Positions 42,526 through 52,033 of a stretch of 64,000 nucleotides of DNA are shown one piece after another. The notes under the pieces were generated by a model. The model was not told the DNA's origin and searched no databases. It was given only the letters and a program-made list of their open reading frames with translations. The stretch comes from an uncultured Bacteroidota bacterium (GTDB taxonomy: Bacteria; Bacteroidota; Bacteroidia; Chitinophagales; Chitinophagaceae): assembly GCA_903887415.1 (NCBI GenBank), contig CAISPO010000018.1, forward strand, positions 186,001 through 250,000, written 5' to 3'. Made by a program: the position numbers and the translations under genes. Every line of letters begins with the position of its first letter. Positions within the stretch are counted from its first letter, which is position 1.

Positions 42526-42543
42526 CGAGATATTATCTCCAAT

Positions 42544-43554
42544 CTACCTAATCAGCAAATTAATCAGCTTATCTATCTCATTATGTGTCACAACCTCCGG
42601 GAACGGCAGGTCAGGGTCCATTGCATTAAGCACTGCATCAGCGATTGCAGTTTTACAATAAGGATCAAAAGTAAGGCTGGGTTTTATCACGTCATACACA
42701 TAAGGCATATCTGATGCAATGACCTTCATCCCGCTTTCTGTGGCCTCAATGAGCGGTAGTCCGAAGCTCTCAATAACCGACGGAAAAATGAGGTACGGAC
42801 AGTTGAAATATAGCTCGCGCGGGTCTAGATACACATGGTTCACTATTCGCGCGCCTCTTGCATTCAACTCTTTTACCCGGTCTATAAATTGCGGCGCCGT
42901 AGCATCAATGGTTACATGCAGGCGGGGGGTAAAGTCTTTTTCCAAAAGATACTCCCATGCATCGAGCAGGGTAGGGTAGTTTTTTTGCGGCGAAGGGTTG
43001 CTGATAAATACAAATTCATCCTTTACCCGTTTTTCAAAAGGCTTCGCCCCTTCTACGTATTTTTTGTTGTCGTAAAACGGGATGATAATGCAGTGAGCAG
43101 TATCTTTCAATCCTATGTTGGTAAGCTCCGTAGCCATATGCCGGGTCTGCACTATATAGTAATCTGTGTTTTTATTGTACAGCTTTATGACCAGGTATTT
43201 CAGGTACTGCGGGAAATACATTTTGGTAAATATCCGCCGCGGGGCTTCCAGCAGCTTCTGGTTGTGGAGGTACGTGTATGTTTTCACATTCAGTCTTACC
43301 GGTGGTGGAGTATTTGCGAAGCAAAACGCTTTTGAATAATTGTCCTTCGTCTCTTTATAGAATTTTTTCCGCGCTTTCATGCTGTTCGGAACCACGCGGT
43401 AGTTTTTATCAAGCGCGGCAGGTTTATCGAAGCGGGGATCAAGCAGGAAGAAGAACTGATCCTTAGCCGGGTGGGCCAGTATCTTTTCTATAAGGTATTG
43501 CAACAGCACAGCCCCTCCGCCTTTGTTTATATATAGTGCGTCTATGAGTATCAT
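42544..43554 (-). CDS. Glycosyltransferase (GT4/GT1-like)
   Basis: 336 residues. The N-terminal domain starts MILIDALYINKGGGAVLLQYL; the C-terminal donor domain contains FVFISNPSPQKNYPTLLDAWEYL and FPSVIESFGLPLIEATESGMKVIASDMPYVYDV (E-x7-E motif of retaining GT-B enzymes). It adds a sugar to the locus glycan; donor and acceptor unknown. It is the last gene of a tightly packed run, with a 4-base ATGA overlap to the formyltransferase-like gene. Confidence 0.87.
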   Translation of the reverse strand: MILIDALYINKGGGAVLLQYLIEKILAHPAKDQFFFLLDPRFDKPAALDKNYRVVPNSMKARKKFYKETKDNYSKAFCFANTPPPVRLNVKTYTYLHNQKLLEAPRRIFTKMYFPQYLKYLVIKLYNKNTDYYIVQTRHMATELTNIGLKDTAHCIIIPFYDNKKYVEGAKPFEKRVKDEFVFISNPSPQKNYPTLLDAWEYLLEKDFTPRLHVTIDATAPQFIDRVKELNARGARIVNHVYLDPRELYFNCPYLIFPSVIESFGLPLIEATESGMKVIASDMPYVYDVIKPSLTFDPYCKTAIADAVLNAMDPDLPFPEVVTHNEIDKLINLLIR

Positions 43555-44342
43555 TTGCCGGTACGTTGCTTTTTTAATTTTTCAAACTGCCGCTTTATTT
43601 CCAGGAACTGCATGTACGATGGCGTAGTATAGGATGTTCCTTTTCCCTGTGGCTTTGCGATCGAAAAATACTGTTCAAAATTTTGCAGTACGCGAACCAG
43701 GCCTTCTGCGGATGCATCGAATAGCCGGGCGTAATTATACGCTACGGTATCTTCCAATGTTTCCCTGAATACGATGGGCAGTTTTTCCTGCAACAAAATT
43801 TCACCGCTGTCTATGTGTTTGTCTATTTTATGGATGGTATAGCCGGTGTCTGATGAGCCGTTATATAGCTGCCAGATAATACTCTGGGCATTTTGATATT
43901 GGGGCAATATTTCGTGGTGTATATTCAGCATCCCCCATTTGGGAATTTTGAACACTTTGCCTGATATATAGCCATTGCCGAGGCTTAGTCCTACATCCGC
44001 ATGAGATTCTGTGAAAAGCCTTATCGTTTCTTCACTGTTAGTGGAAGGCACTCTTTTAAAAGGGATATTATGCGTGGCACAATACGCTTCGGCATTTTCT
44101 ATTTTGCAATACTTGTTGATGTCTTCCGAATACCACTTGCGCATCCGTATGCCGTTCATAGCGCCGCGCAGCCCTATTTTCAGTATCTTCCTTATCCGTT
44201 TCAGGATCTGTTTTTTCCGGCTGGTTACTTGTCCTTGGCTTACTACCACCATAGCTATCTCCACATCTTTGGATTGATGCAGCGCAGGCAGGTGATGCCC
44301 GGTAGTACCATATACAGAAGTAGTAAGGATGATCACTCTCAT
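43551..44342 (-). CDS. Formyltransferase-fold protein, probably sugar N-formylation
   Basis: 263 residues. The C-terminal part has the formyltransferase signature: GMLNIHHEILPQYQNAQSIIWQLY with the Asn and His of the catalytic triad, and TGYTIHKIDKHIDSGEIL with the Asp. The N-terminal ~100 residues differ from Fmt and there is no tRNA-binding domain, so a sugar or other small-molecule substrate is more likely. It would add a formyl group from N10-formyl-THF to an amino sugar, consistent with amino-sugar genes in the locus. ATGA overlaps on both sides. Confidence 0.85.
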   Translation of the reverse strand: MRVIILTTSVYGTTGHHLPALHQSKDVEIAMVVVSQGQVTSRKKQILKRIRKILKIGLRGAMNGIRMRKWYSEDINKYCKIENAEAYCATHNIPFKRVPSTNSEETIRLFTESHADVGLSLGNGYISGKVFKIPKWGMLNIHHEILPQYQNAQSIIWQLYNGSSDTGYTIHKIDKHIDSGEILLQEKLPIVFRETLEDTVAYNYARLFDASAEGLVRVLQNFEQYFSIAKPQGKGTSYTTPSYMQFLEIKRQFEKLKKQRTGK

Positions 44343-45214
44343 TTGAAATTGGCCGGGTAAAAATTGTTATTTACAGAAGTGTGTTTAGCATTGTTGATGA
44401 GAAAGTACATAATGTGGTTCATATCCCAGCCCAGCACGGTGTGGTCCCGTCTGATGCACAATTCCTGCCCGGTCATTGGTGCGGATGGGTTAATATGGCA
44501 TCCTCTTTCCGCTGTCGCACAGGTGGTAAAGCCGGCATCAAATACGGATTTTCTTCCTGTTGCACTAAAGTGAAAGAAACGCCCGTAAGGGAATGCGAAG
44601 TGTTTCATGCTGCCGCACTTTTCACTAAGAATCCGATAAGTTTGGCGCATATCTTCTGTTATTTGTTGTTCAGTTTGCGCGGCAATATTCATATGCATCA
44701 TAGTATGGCTGCCTATCTCATGGCCCCATTGTTGCAGCTTACCTACCTCATCCCAGTTCAGGAATTCAACCGGCGGGAACTCCAATGTGCCTGTACAAAA
44801 CTGTCTTATCTTATCATAATCAGTTTCTCCTATAACGCCAGGGTTAATGAAAAAGCAGGCTTTTGCATTGTATTCATTTAGTATCTCCGCCGCGCGCAGG
44901 TTATTTTTAAAACCATCGTCCGAACTGAAAGTAATGTATGGCTTATCAATTGCCCCGGCCAATATTTTATCAACAGCATGATTGTAGGAAATAAACTGGT
45001 GGTGCTTGCTGAGCCTTTTCATCAGTGCATCCAGCCGCTTCTCTTCATCTTTGAATACATGATGAATGTACAGAAATTGCACCCTGGGAATCGCCAAATA
45101 TTTTTCACTTGCCGCCAATGACAGGCCCGTGAGCGCAAGGTCTCGGGCATAACCTCGCAGCGTCTTCGTCTTTGAGCGCACCAGGTCTTCGTATCGGGTC
45201 ATGTATTTTTCCAT
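44339..45214 (-). CDS. Polysaccharide deacetylase (NodB domain)
   Basis: 291 residues, no signal peptide. NodB motifs: ITFSSDDGFKNN (motif 1, Asp pair), HEIGSHTMMH (motif 2, metal-binding H-S-x-H) and HFAFPYGRF (motif 3). It would remove N-acetyl groups from a GlcNAc-like residue or glycan. The absence of a secretion signal suggests it acts in the cytoplasm on a nucleotide- or lipid-linked sugar, possibly freeing the amino group that the neighbouring formyltransferase-like enzyme modifies; this link is inference. Confidence 0.9.
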   Translation of the reverse strand: MEKYMTRYEDLVRSKTKTLRGYARDLALTGLSLAASEKYLAIPRVQFLYIHHVFKDEEKRLDALMKRLSKHHQFISYNHAVDKILAGAIDKPYITFSSDDGFKNNLRAAEILNEYNAKACFFINPGVIGETDYDKIRQFCTGTLEFPPVEFLNWDEVGKLQQWGHEIGSHTMMHMNIAAQTEQQITEDMRQTYRILSEKCGSMKHFAFPYGRFFHFSATGRKSVFDAGFTTCATAERGCHINPSAPMTGQELCIRRDHTVLGWDMNHIMYFLINNAKHTSVNNNFYPANFK

Positions 45215-45217
45215 ATG

Positions 45218-46324
45218 TTATCCTCTTTCCCACGGCACAGCGGGCATTTCCTTACCGTTATAAACACTCTCTATTATTTGCAGGTAGTATTTGGCGCCGG
45301 CTTCTCCGCTTATTGATCTTTGCGCCCATGACTTTATTGTTTCTGATCCGGCAAAGCCTTTATCGTCAAGCGCGGTTTCAATTGCGTTATGGCAACTGCC
45401 TTGTTCAGTCCAGCTAAATACTACGCCGTTAAAATTACTTTTTATGGCCCAGCTTACACCACAAATATTGCTGCAGATAGCTTTAAGGCCATTCAGCAGG
45501 CCCTCGCTCACAATAACTCCCCAACCATCTTTTTTTGTGCTGGGTAATACAACCCAGTCATAGTTTACATACTTGGTTACCAGTTCATCATATTTCAGGA
45601 AAGGGAAAAAGTGGATTTTTTCAGTAAGGCCTTTATCTGCAACAAACTTCTTCAGGCTTTCCTCTTCCGGCCCACCACCGTATATATCCATCCGGTACTT
45701 TCTGTCCGTTACAGTAGCCAGCTCAGCCACAAAGCGCGAGATACCTTTACCTTCTTCTATCCGGCCTGCGTAAATAAGTCTTTTCTCATCAGCGGGCGCG
45801 GCCTTTATCGCCGGCACTTTCACGCTCACAAAATATGCCCAGGGGAATACCCTTTTAGGGTTAAAGCCAAGGCCAGTATATGTTTTTACACCTTCTTTGC
45901 CTACTGCGAGAAAGAAATCAATATGCTTATAGTACCGCATCTTGTGAAAAAAATACTTAAGGTGCCGCAATTTGCCTTTTACCCCTGCCTTATTATAAGA
46001 TTCAGACAATGAGCCCATTTTGCCCTTCTGGCGCACACATTCATCGTAGGCCATCGTCATCATTTTGCCTACTCGCACACCGCCCAGCACATGCGCCGCG
46101 TCTTTGTACTTGCTGAAAATGCCTGTTATCTCTTCTTTAGATGGAGAACGAATGATCTCAACTCCTTCTATCGCCGGCACTTCCCACCCCATATTTTTGC
46201 GGTAGGGAGTGATATCCTGTTCCACTACCATCAGCACCTTTGTTACCGATGGCTCTTTTGCAAGCGCCTCCAGGAAGGTTTTCTGATGTAAGCTGATTAT
46301 ACCCTGCCAAAAAATAAGTACCAT
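45218..46324 (-). CDS. Glycosyltransferase family 4
   Basis: 368 residues from ATG 46324 (MVLIFWQGIISLHQ), one base after the upstream gene's stop; a start at 46366 would overlap that gene by 41 bases. GT-B motifs: GVRVGKM, LIYAGRIEEGKGISRFVAEL, MDIYGGGPEEESL, and VLPSTKKDGWGVIVSEGLLNGL followed by CSNICG. Sugar donor unknown. Part of a run of tightly spaced transferase genes. Confidence 0.88.
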   Translation of the reverse strand: MVLIFWQGIISLHQKTFLEALAKEPSVTKVLMVVEQDITPYRKNMGWEVPAIEGVEIIRSPSKEEITGIFSKYKDAAHVLGGVRVGKMMTMAYDECVRQKGKMGSLSESYNKAGVKGKLRHLKYFFHKMRYYKHIDFFLAVGKEGVKTYTGLGFNPKRVFPWAYFVSVKVPAIKAAPADEKRLIYAGRIEEGKGISRFVAELATVTDRKYRMDIYGGGPEEESLKKFVADKGLTEKIHFFPFLKYDELVTKYVNYDWVVLPSTKKDGWGVIVSEGLLNGLKAICSNICGVSWAIKSNFNGVVFSWTEQGSCHNAIETALDDKGFAGSETIKSWAQRSISGEAGAKYYLQIIESVYNGKEMPAVPWERG

Positions 46325-46325
46325 T

Positions 46326-47318
46326 CTATTTCCGGTTTTTTGCTTCCAGCTCCTTATATACCTCAAGGTACTGTTCCGCTATTTTTTTGTAGTCATATTT
46401 AGCTGCGTTCGCATAACCAAGCGCAACAGTATCATCATAAAGCTGTTTGTTGCCAAGCAGCGAATTAATTACGTCCCTGATCGAGGTTATATCATGCGGG
46501 TCAACGAGTATTGCAGAGCCTTGCCCTACCTCCTTCATCGCACCAATATTGCTGGTGACCACGGGCCTCCCCACTGCTTGTGCTTCAATGATGGGCATTC
46601 CGAAGCCTTCGTACAATGAAGCCATGAACAGTACGTCGCATGCCAAATAGCGTTCAAACACCTGCTCGTCTGAAAGGCCGTTATAGACTGTATGCGATAT
46701 ACCATAGTTTTTCAGCTTTTCGAGTTCATCCTGTGCAGGCCAGCCTATAATATCCAAATGGAAATCCGCTCTGTTCGCAGCTTCTATAAGATTATCCAGG
46801 TTCTTATGCTTTCCGGTTCCCAGCATCAGCACCACGGGCTTGCTGTTCGGTTTTGCCCGCTCCGTGCGCCGGAATACAGGTTTTACCGGGTCGGGTATTA
46901 CTCTTATCCTGTTTTCAGGATATTTAAAATAGCCGATCAGTTTTTGCTTTGTGAACTCTGACACCACCGTAACAATATCAACCTTCTTTAAAGGAAAATA
47001 AAGCCAGAAAAAATGGTACATCAGCTTCACGATCTTTGAATGGACGGGGTTTTCATAAAATCCAAAATCATGAATGGTCAAGATGTTTTTTCCTTTCAGG
47101 CCAAGCGCCAGGAAATTCACGTCGCCCGTAATATGGTTGATCTTATTTGAAGACTTACCTGCCAGCCGGATATTCTGTAGCCTTGATAGCTTCGGGTTGC
47201 AATAAAATTCCTTTATTTCCATACGCCCCTGCAAACAGCTTTTTACCAGGCTAAAGATTCCCTCAATAGACACTCCTGTTTTCCTCGGCTCCCTATAAAA
47301 ATAAGTTACTGACAGCAT
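46326..47318 (-). CDS. Glycosyltransferase family 4
   Basis: 330 residues. Opening MLSVTYFYREPRKTGVSIEGIF; NILTIHDFGFY; VTVVSEFTKQKLIGYF and NRIRVIPDPVKPVF at the domain linker; VVLMLGTGKHKNLDNLIEA, then FMASLYEGFGMPIIEAQAVGRPVVTSNIGAMKEVGQGSAILVDP with the E-x7-E motif. A retaining GT of the Wbp/Mtf kind. The ATG-to-ATG spacing to the next gene is one base after the stop. Confidence 0.9.
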   Translation of the reverse strand: MLSVTYFYREPRKTGVSIEGIFSLVKSCLQGRMEIKEFYCNPKLSRLQNIRLAGKSSNKINHITGDVNFLALGLKGKNILTIHDFGFYENPVHSKIVKLMYHFFWLYFPLKKVDIVTVVSEFTKQKLIGYFKYPENRIRVIPDPVKPVFRRTERAKPNSKPVVLMLGTGKHKNLDNLIEAANRADFHLDIIGWPAQDELEKLKNYGISHTVYNGLSDEQVFERYLACDVLFMASLYEGFGMPIIEAQAVGRPVVTSNIGAMKEVGQGSAILVDPHDITSIRDVINSLLGNKQLYDDTVALGYANAAKYDYKKIAEQYLEVYKELEAKNRK

Positions 47319-47346
47319 ACCGCAATTTGATTATAACACCTGCACT

Positions 47347-48831
47347 TTACCCGCCTGTATATTTATAGATATAACAAGCATAGCCTTCCGTTATTTTATA
47401 GGGCAGACGGGCAATGATCCGGTGAAAAAGGCTGTTGTAAGTGTTCTCATCTATAGTGGCCACGAGTTTATACTTGTCTTTCAGAAATGTACTTTGGTAA
47501 AGTGCCTGAAAATTATTGTTCTTCTCGATAACAAAATAATCATACTTGTGATCCTGGAAATAAGATACCTCTTCAAGCTTGGTTCCATTTTGCTCCAGGC
47601 ATTGAAATTTCCACCCGTGTTTTCTGCCAATGTAGTAATACTGAAAATCGCCGCCCACTGATGACCCATCAGGTATTGTCGCTGATATGATCTTGTCGTA
47701 GGTAGCAGGGTTTCGCTGGTCCATAGTCGCGAAAATATAAACGGCCTTAAAAACAAAAACCACAAAAAACAAACCAGCGAGTGCGCGCACAAATATCTTT
47801 GATGGCAGGTTACCAAACGCTGCTAGAGTACTGCCTACAATAAGGATGGTTGTAAAAGGAACGACCAACCCATAATAGCGGCCTGCTATGCCCCCGCTTA
47901 CCAACAGAAGGAATACAATAACGGCAGGAACGGTGAGCAATACTACACTTATCTGCTGCCGTATTTTGCCGGTTATTAGTAAAAGCAAAAAGCACACTAA
48001 CGACAATATATGCATGATCATATTGTAATTCAGGCGCAGGCCAGCAGTTGTAGCGCCTACGTGCTCTTTCATTATAGGAGAGTTGGTGTATGTTTCAGAA
48101 ATATAATTCGCAAGGCTGCCAAACTCTACATAAACCCAAATACCATACAGGCAAACGAACGACACCACGACTGCGGCATACTTTAAGATCAGCGGCAACG
48201 CATTTTTGAACTTCCCGGAGATCAGCTCGAACAGGAAAAAGAAGGGGTAAAACGAAAATGAGAATAATATCCGTGGGTTTGTTAGAAAAGCACATGCCAT
48301 CAGGATACCAGTCAGTAAGCCTTTGAGCAGGTATTTGTTTGTGCCACTGCTGTTAATACTCGTAAATACCAGGTAAGAACTAAGGAAGAAAAAAAGCGCG
48401 ATAAAGTCCATCCGTCCGGAATGCAGGAACTGGTTGAACTGCGGGTCGAGGCCTATCAGCAATAATGTTATCAGGGTCACCTGGTCACTGAACTTCAATT
48501 GCCTGCATACCTTATAGATCAGGAACAAGCAGCCAAGGCCAAAGAAAAGGTTGGTCATCCGGAAAGTGAAAATGCTAAAACCAAACAGGGTGGTCACTGC
48601 TCCCTGCAGCATAAAGTAAACAGGGCCATAGGCGAGGTCCAGTTTAGATGTCGCGACACTGATATTACGGGCTTCTTCATAAAAATGCCCATTTTTTAAA
48701 AACGACTCCGTAATGTTGGCATAAGTCTCTTCGTCAAACCACGGAATAGGGGAATAGATCAATGTTGCGACATGATAGACAACGTACAACAGCACCCCAA
48801 AAAAAATAAACCTGGAATATTTTTTATCCAT
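47347..48831 (-). CDS. GT39/ArnT-like membrane glycosyltransferase
   Basis: 494 residues from ATG 48831 (MDKKYSRFIFFGVLLY); a frame from 48936 adds 35 unusual residues. About ten to eleven transmembrane helices. The first periplasmic loop holds the acidic pair in IPWFDEETYANI, typical of PMT/ArnT GT-C enzymes; LAYGPVYFMLQGAV and LQFNQFLHSGRMDF-like segments also fit. It probably transfers a sugar from a polyprenyl-phosphate donor on the outer face of the inner membrane, perhaps using the donor made by the GT2 gene just upstream. Confidence 0.85.
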   Translation of the reverse strand: MDKKYSRFIFFGVLLYVVYHVATLIYSPIPWFDEETYANITESFLKNGHFYEEARNISVATSKLDLAYGPVYFMLQGAVTTLFGFSIFTFRMTNLFFGLGCLFLIYKVCRQLKFSDQVTLITLLLIGLDPQFNQFLHSGRMDFIALFFFLSSYLVFTSINSSGTNKYLLKGLLTGILMACAFLTNPRILFSFSFYPFFFLFELISGKFKNALPLILKYAAVVVSFVCLYGIWVYVEFGSLANYISETYTNSPIMKEHVGATTAGLRLNYNMIMHILSLVCFLLLLITGKIRQQISVVLLTVPAVIVFLLLVSGGIAGRYYGLVVPFTTILIVGSTLAAFGNLPSKIFVRALAGLFFVVFVFKAVYIFATMDQRNPATYDKIISATIPDGSSVGGDFQYYYIGRKHGWKFQCLEQNGTKLEEVSYFQDHKYDYFVIEKNNNFQALYQSTFLKDKYKLVATIDENTYNSLFHRIIARLPYKITEGYACYIYKYTGG

Positions 48832-48960
48832 ACTAATGTTCTGCCAGTTGCCGGTATGCCCTGAGATCAAAGCAAGCACTGTACAGGGAATAAAGGTAGA
48901 GAAATATTTTCTCCCAATGCCACCTTGTGAAACCATGTACGCAGAGAATAAAACGGATAT

Positions 48961-49902
48961 TTATTCTGCACTATCTTCCGGTGATATCTCAAATATTGGC
49001 TTCTTATCATTAGAGCGTTGGGTGTTCTGGTGCAACAGCAGCAAGCCTATTACAAAGAACCCTATGCAGATAATAGCTAAATTTAAAAGGCCGAGAATTA
49101 CCTGGCTCGTCCAGCCAAGGATAGCCGTATGCACTATAAACTTCTGATAAACAACATTGCAAACGCACAAAAATAACGCCGCCATAACCACGATAAAACT
49201 CTTAAAGAAGATCATCAGCATATCCTCTCCATATTCCACAAACGAACGGAAGGCATGGTAAAACAACTTTTTAAAACCCATTTTCGATTGCCCGCCTATT
49301 CTTATCTCCCGGTCTGCAACAATGTACTCGGTGGTACACTTCTGCTTTGACAAAAAAGCGGCAAAATGAGAAAAAGTGGTAAAGACGGCACTCTCCAGCA
49401 CTTTACGGTTTATGAGACAGAAATTACCAAAGTTCATTTGCTTACCTGTCACCGACTTGAAAAGTATCTTGTAAAAGCGGTAAAACAGCTTGAACATGAC
49501 CGATTCCCTGCGCTTGCTACGCACCACATTCACTATATCGCAGTCCTTATGCTGCAGCAGCAAGGGTATTACGGCAGGGGAGTCTTCCCCATCAGAATCC
49601 ATTACAATAAACTTATCGGAATTCAGGGTCTGGGCATACAGGAACCCCTGGTAAATAGCCACCTGGTGGCCCACATTGAACCTCAGGTTAGCAACCTTTA
49701 ATGTAAGGTTATCGCTTTTGAAACGGAAAGCCTGGAGCAGGCTCAGCGTATTGTCCGTAGAGCAGTCATTAACCACAACTATATTAAAGGAATAGGGAAG
49801 GGGTGCAAGTACACTTTCCAGGCTTTCTAAAAACTTAATTGCCGTTAGATTCTCATTATAGCATGGCGTAATAATTGTTACGGGGACCCTCATCATACTC
49901 AT
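48961..49902 (-). CDS. Glycosyltransferase family 2, DPM1/GtrB-like
   Basis: 313 residues. GT-A core with VTIITPCYNEN, VVVNDCSTDNTL and FIVMDSDGEDSP (DxD-type metal site). Two C-terminal transmembrane helices (FKSFIVVMAALFLCVC and LGLLNLAIICIGFFVIGLLLL) follow. This architecture makes polyprenyl-phosphate-linked sugars. It is the first gene of the minus-strand locus and directly precedes the GT39-like gene that would use such a donor. Several closely spaced ATGs (49902, 49896, 49893) leave the start uncertain by three codons. Confidence 0.9.
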   Translation of the reverse strand: MSMMRVPVTIITPCYNENLTAIKFLESLESVLAPLPYSFNIVVVNDCSTDNTLSLLQAFRFKSDNLTLKVANLRFNVGHQVAIYQGFLYAQTLNSDKFIVMDSDGEDSPAVIPLLLQHKDCDIVNVVRSKRRESVMFKLFYRFYKILFKSVTGKQMNFGNFCLINRKVLESAVFTTFSHFAAFLSKQKCTTEYIVADREIRIGGQSKMGFKKLFYHAFRSFVEYGEDMLMIFFKSFIVVMAALFLCVCNVVYQKFIVHTAILGWTSQVILGLLNLAIICIGFFVIGLLLLHQNTQRSNDKKPIFEISPEDSAE

Positions 49903-49971
49903 AAATATTCCCTGTAAATGTAAACGTAATTTTGTTATCGTTCCTTATCCCTGATGGTTTTACAGAAGCAG

Positions 49972-51957
49972 CTATTCATATATCTTAAAAGAGGTACGCT
50001 TCAACTCCATTTTTGAAAATGGGTTTACCACCATGGGTATTTTTTCGGTGCGGGTTTCGCTGGTATCCAGGCCAAAAGACTTATCATCAGACAAGGCGAG
50101 ATGCTTCAGGAAGAAATAGCTGTTTAATAAAAAACCTTCTGTTGCGCTGAATTCATTATCGGAAGAAAGGAACGTTTCCAGTATCACGAATACAAAATCG
50201 GCGGCAAGGTTATGTTTCGCCAAAGCAGGGTAAGGATTAGCCATTTCCAGCTCTTTGTTGGTCACCATTTCCTGTACTACTTTTCTCATCAGCAGGTTTA
50301 TGCGCGGCTGCACACGGAACCCCAGCCTGAACTCCACCCTTATCACCTTGTCTTTCTTAAGCTCCTCCACCGTGTATTCCATAGTATATGGCTCATCGGT
50401 CCGTTCCACATGTACAAACCAATACACATCTGCGCGTTTAGGCTTGCGGCTGAATATGGAATAGATGATACGGTCTTCTATCTGGTAGGTGTTATACGCC
50501 TTGGTAAGGAATATGGCATGGGTAGCGAATTTTGGCGTTTTCTCATCCTTGCTGAGGTCATCAAGCAACGGCAGGTACTCCTTTATATTCCCGAAACTCA
50601 GGAAGCGGTTGGTGATCTTGCGGGCACGGTACCATACATACATGGTAAATATCAGGCCTACCTCAAACACAAGGAAGAAGAGCCGTTTCAAGATCTTCAC
50701 GGCATTGGTAATAAAGAAAGAAGATTCTACGGTAACGAACACACACATGATCACAATGATCAGCCACAAGGGCCAGTGCTTCACATAACGCATGAAATAA
50801 TACACTAGCACCGTAGTCATAAGCATGGCAATGGTGATGGAAAAACCATATGCGGCAGTCATATTTTCCGATGTCTTGAAATAAAGTACCACCAGGATAC
50901 AGCCTATACACAATATCCAGTTGATACTGGGTATGTATATCTGGCCGCGCACGGTAGTCGGGTATTTCACGCGCACCTTAGGCCAGAAATTGAGGCTTAT
51001 GGCTTCGCTGATGAGGGTAAATGAACCGCTGATAAGCGCCTGGCTGGCAATGATGGTCGCCGCAGTAGCAAGAAGTGTGCACGGCAGGAGATAACCATGC
51101 GGCACGATCTGGAAAAACGGGTTGATATCTCCCAGGTTTTCTTTGTGCTGCAGCAACACCCATGCACCCTGGCCCAGGTAGTTGAGCACAAGGGTGGTTT
51201 TTACAAATATCCAGCTCACCTGTATATTCCTGCGGCCACAATGGCCAAGGTCGGAATAAAGCGCCTCAGCACCTGTAGTGCAAAGGAAAACCGCACCTAA
51301 TAGCCAAAAGCCTTTCGGATGTACTGTCAGCAGCTTGATACCATAAACCGGGCTCAGGGCCTTGAATATTTGCGGATAGTGCATGATCTGGTTCACGCCG
51401 AGGCAGCCCAGCATCAGGAACCAGACAAACATAATGGGTCCAAAGGACCAACCAACCACCTTCGCACCAAATCGCTGAAAAATAAAGAGCAATATCAGGA
51501 TGGTCATTACAAGCCCCATCACCAGCGTATTGCCGGGCACTATCATACCTTCAAGCCCTTTTACACCGTTAAGTCCCTCTATGGCAGATGTCACGGATAT
51601 AGGCGGTGTAATAATTCCATCTGCCAGCAGTGTGCCTGCCCCTATCATAGCCGGGAACATGAGCTTCTTGCCATAACGGCGCACAAGGGCGTAAAGCGAA
51701 AATATACCGCCCTCACCCTTATTATCTGCCTGCAGCGTAATGAGAATGTACTTGAAAGTTGTTTGCAGCGTCAGTGTCCAGAAAACGCAGGAGATAGCGC
51801 CCAGTACCAGTTCCTCAGTTGCTGACCCGCCTTCTTTGAGTATTGTTTGAAAAGTGTATAATGGGGAGGTGCCAATGTCACCGAAAATGATCCCTAAAGT
51901 AATTAACAGCCCTGCGAAGGAAATCTTTTTAATATGGCCTGAGTCCATTGCCCCCAA
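49972..51957 (-). CDS. kup: KUP-family potassium uptake transporter
   Basis: 661 residues, full length. Twelve helices in the N-terminal ~440 residues with family landmarks ITLGIIFGDIGTSPLYTF, ADNKGEGGIFSLYAL, LADGIITPPISVTSAIEG and the GSFTLISEAISLNFWPKVRV loop. A ~200-residue cytoplasmic C-terminal domain follows. It takes up K+ by proton symport. It has its own TAACTTTG promoter and is separate from the polysaccharide locus. Confidence 0.96.
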   Translation of the reverse strand: MGAMDSGHIKKISFAGLLITLGIIFGDIGTSPLYTFQTILKEGGSATEELVLGAISCVFWTLTLQTTFKYILITLQADNKGEGGIFSLYALVRRYGKKLMFPAMIGAGTLLADGIITPPISVTSAIEGLNGVKGLEGMIVPGNTLVMGLVMTILILLFIFQRFGAKVVGWSFGPIMFVWFLMLGCLGVNQIMHYPQIFKALSPVYGIKLLTVHPKGFWLLGAVFLCTTGAEALYSDLGHCGRRNIQVSWIFVKTTLVLNYLGQGAWVLLQHKENLGDINPFFQIVPHGYLLPCTLLATAATIIASQALISGSFTLISEAISLNFWPKVRVKYPTTVRGQIYIPSINWILCIGCILVVLYFKTSENMTAAYGFSITIAMLMTTVLVYYFMRYVKHWPLWLIIVIMCVFVTVESSFFITNAVKILKRLFFLVFEVGLIFTMYVWYRARKITNRFLSFGNIKEYLPLLDDLSKDEKTPKFATHAIFLTKAYNTYQIEDRIIYSIFSRKPKRADVYWFVHVERTDEPYTMEYTVEELKKDKVIRVEFRLGFRVQPRINLLMRKVVQEMVTNKELEMANPYPALAKHNLAADFVFVILETFLSSDNEFSATEGFLLNSYFFLKHLALSDDKSFGLDTSETRTEKIPMVVNPFSKMELKRTSFKIYE

Positions 51958-51976
51958 CTATTTGTTATTGGGTGCG

Positions 51977-51984
51977 CAAAGTTA
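51977..51984 (-). promoter_or_regulatory. -7 promoter element of kup
   Basis: Minus strand TAACTTTG matches TAnnTTTG, 20 bases before the ATG at 51957. Confidence 0.55.
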
Positions 51985-52033
51985 TATCACAGTATTGTCA
52001 AAAAAAATTTTATTCCTTTATTTACCCGATATT

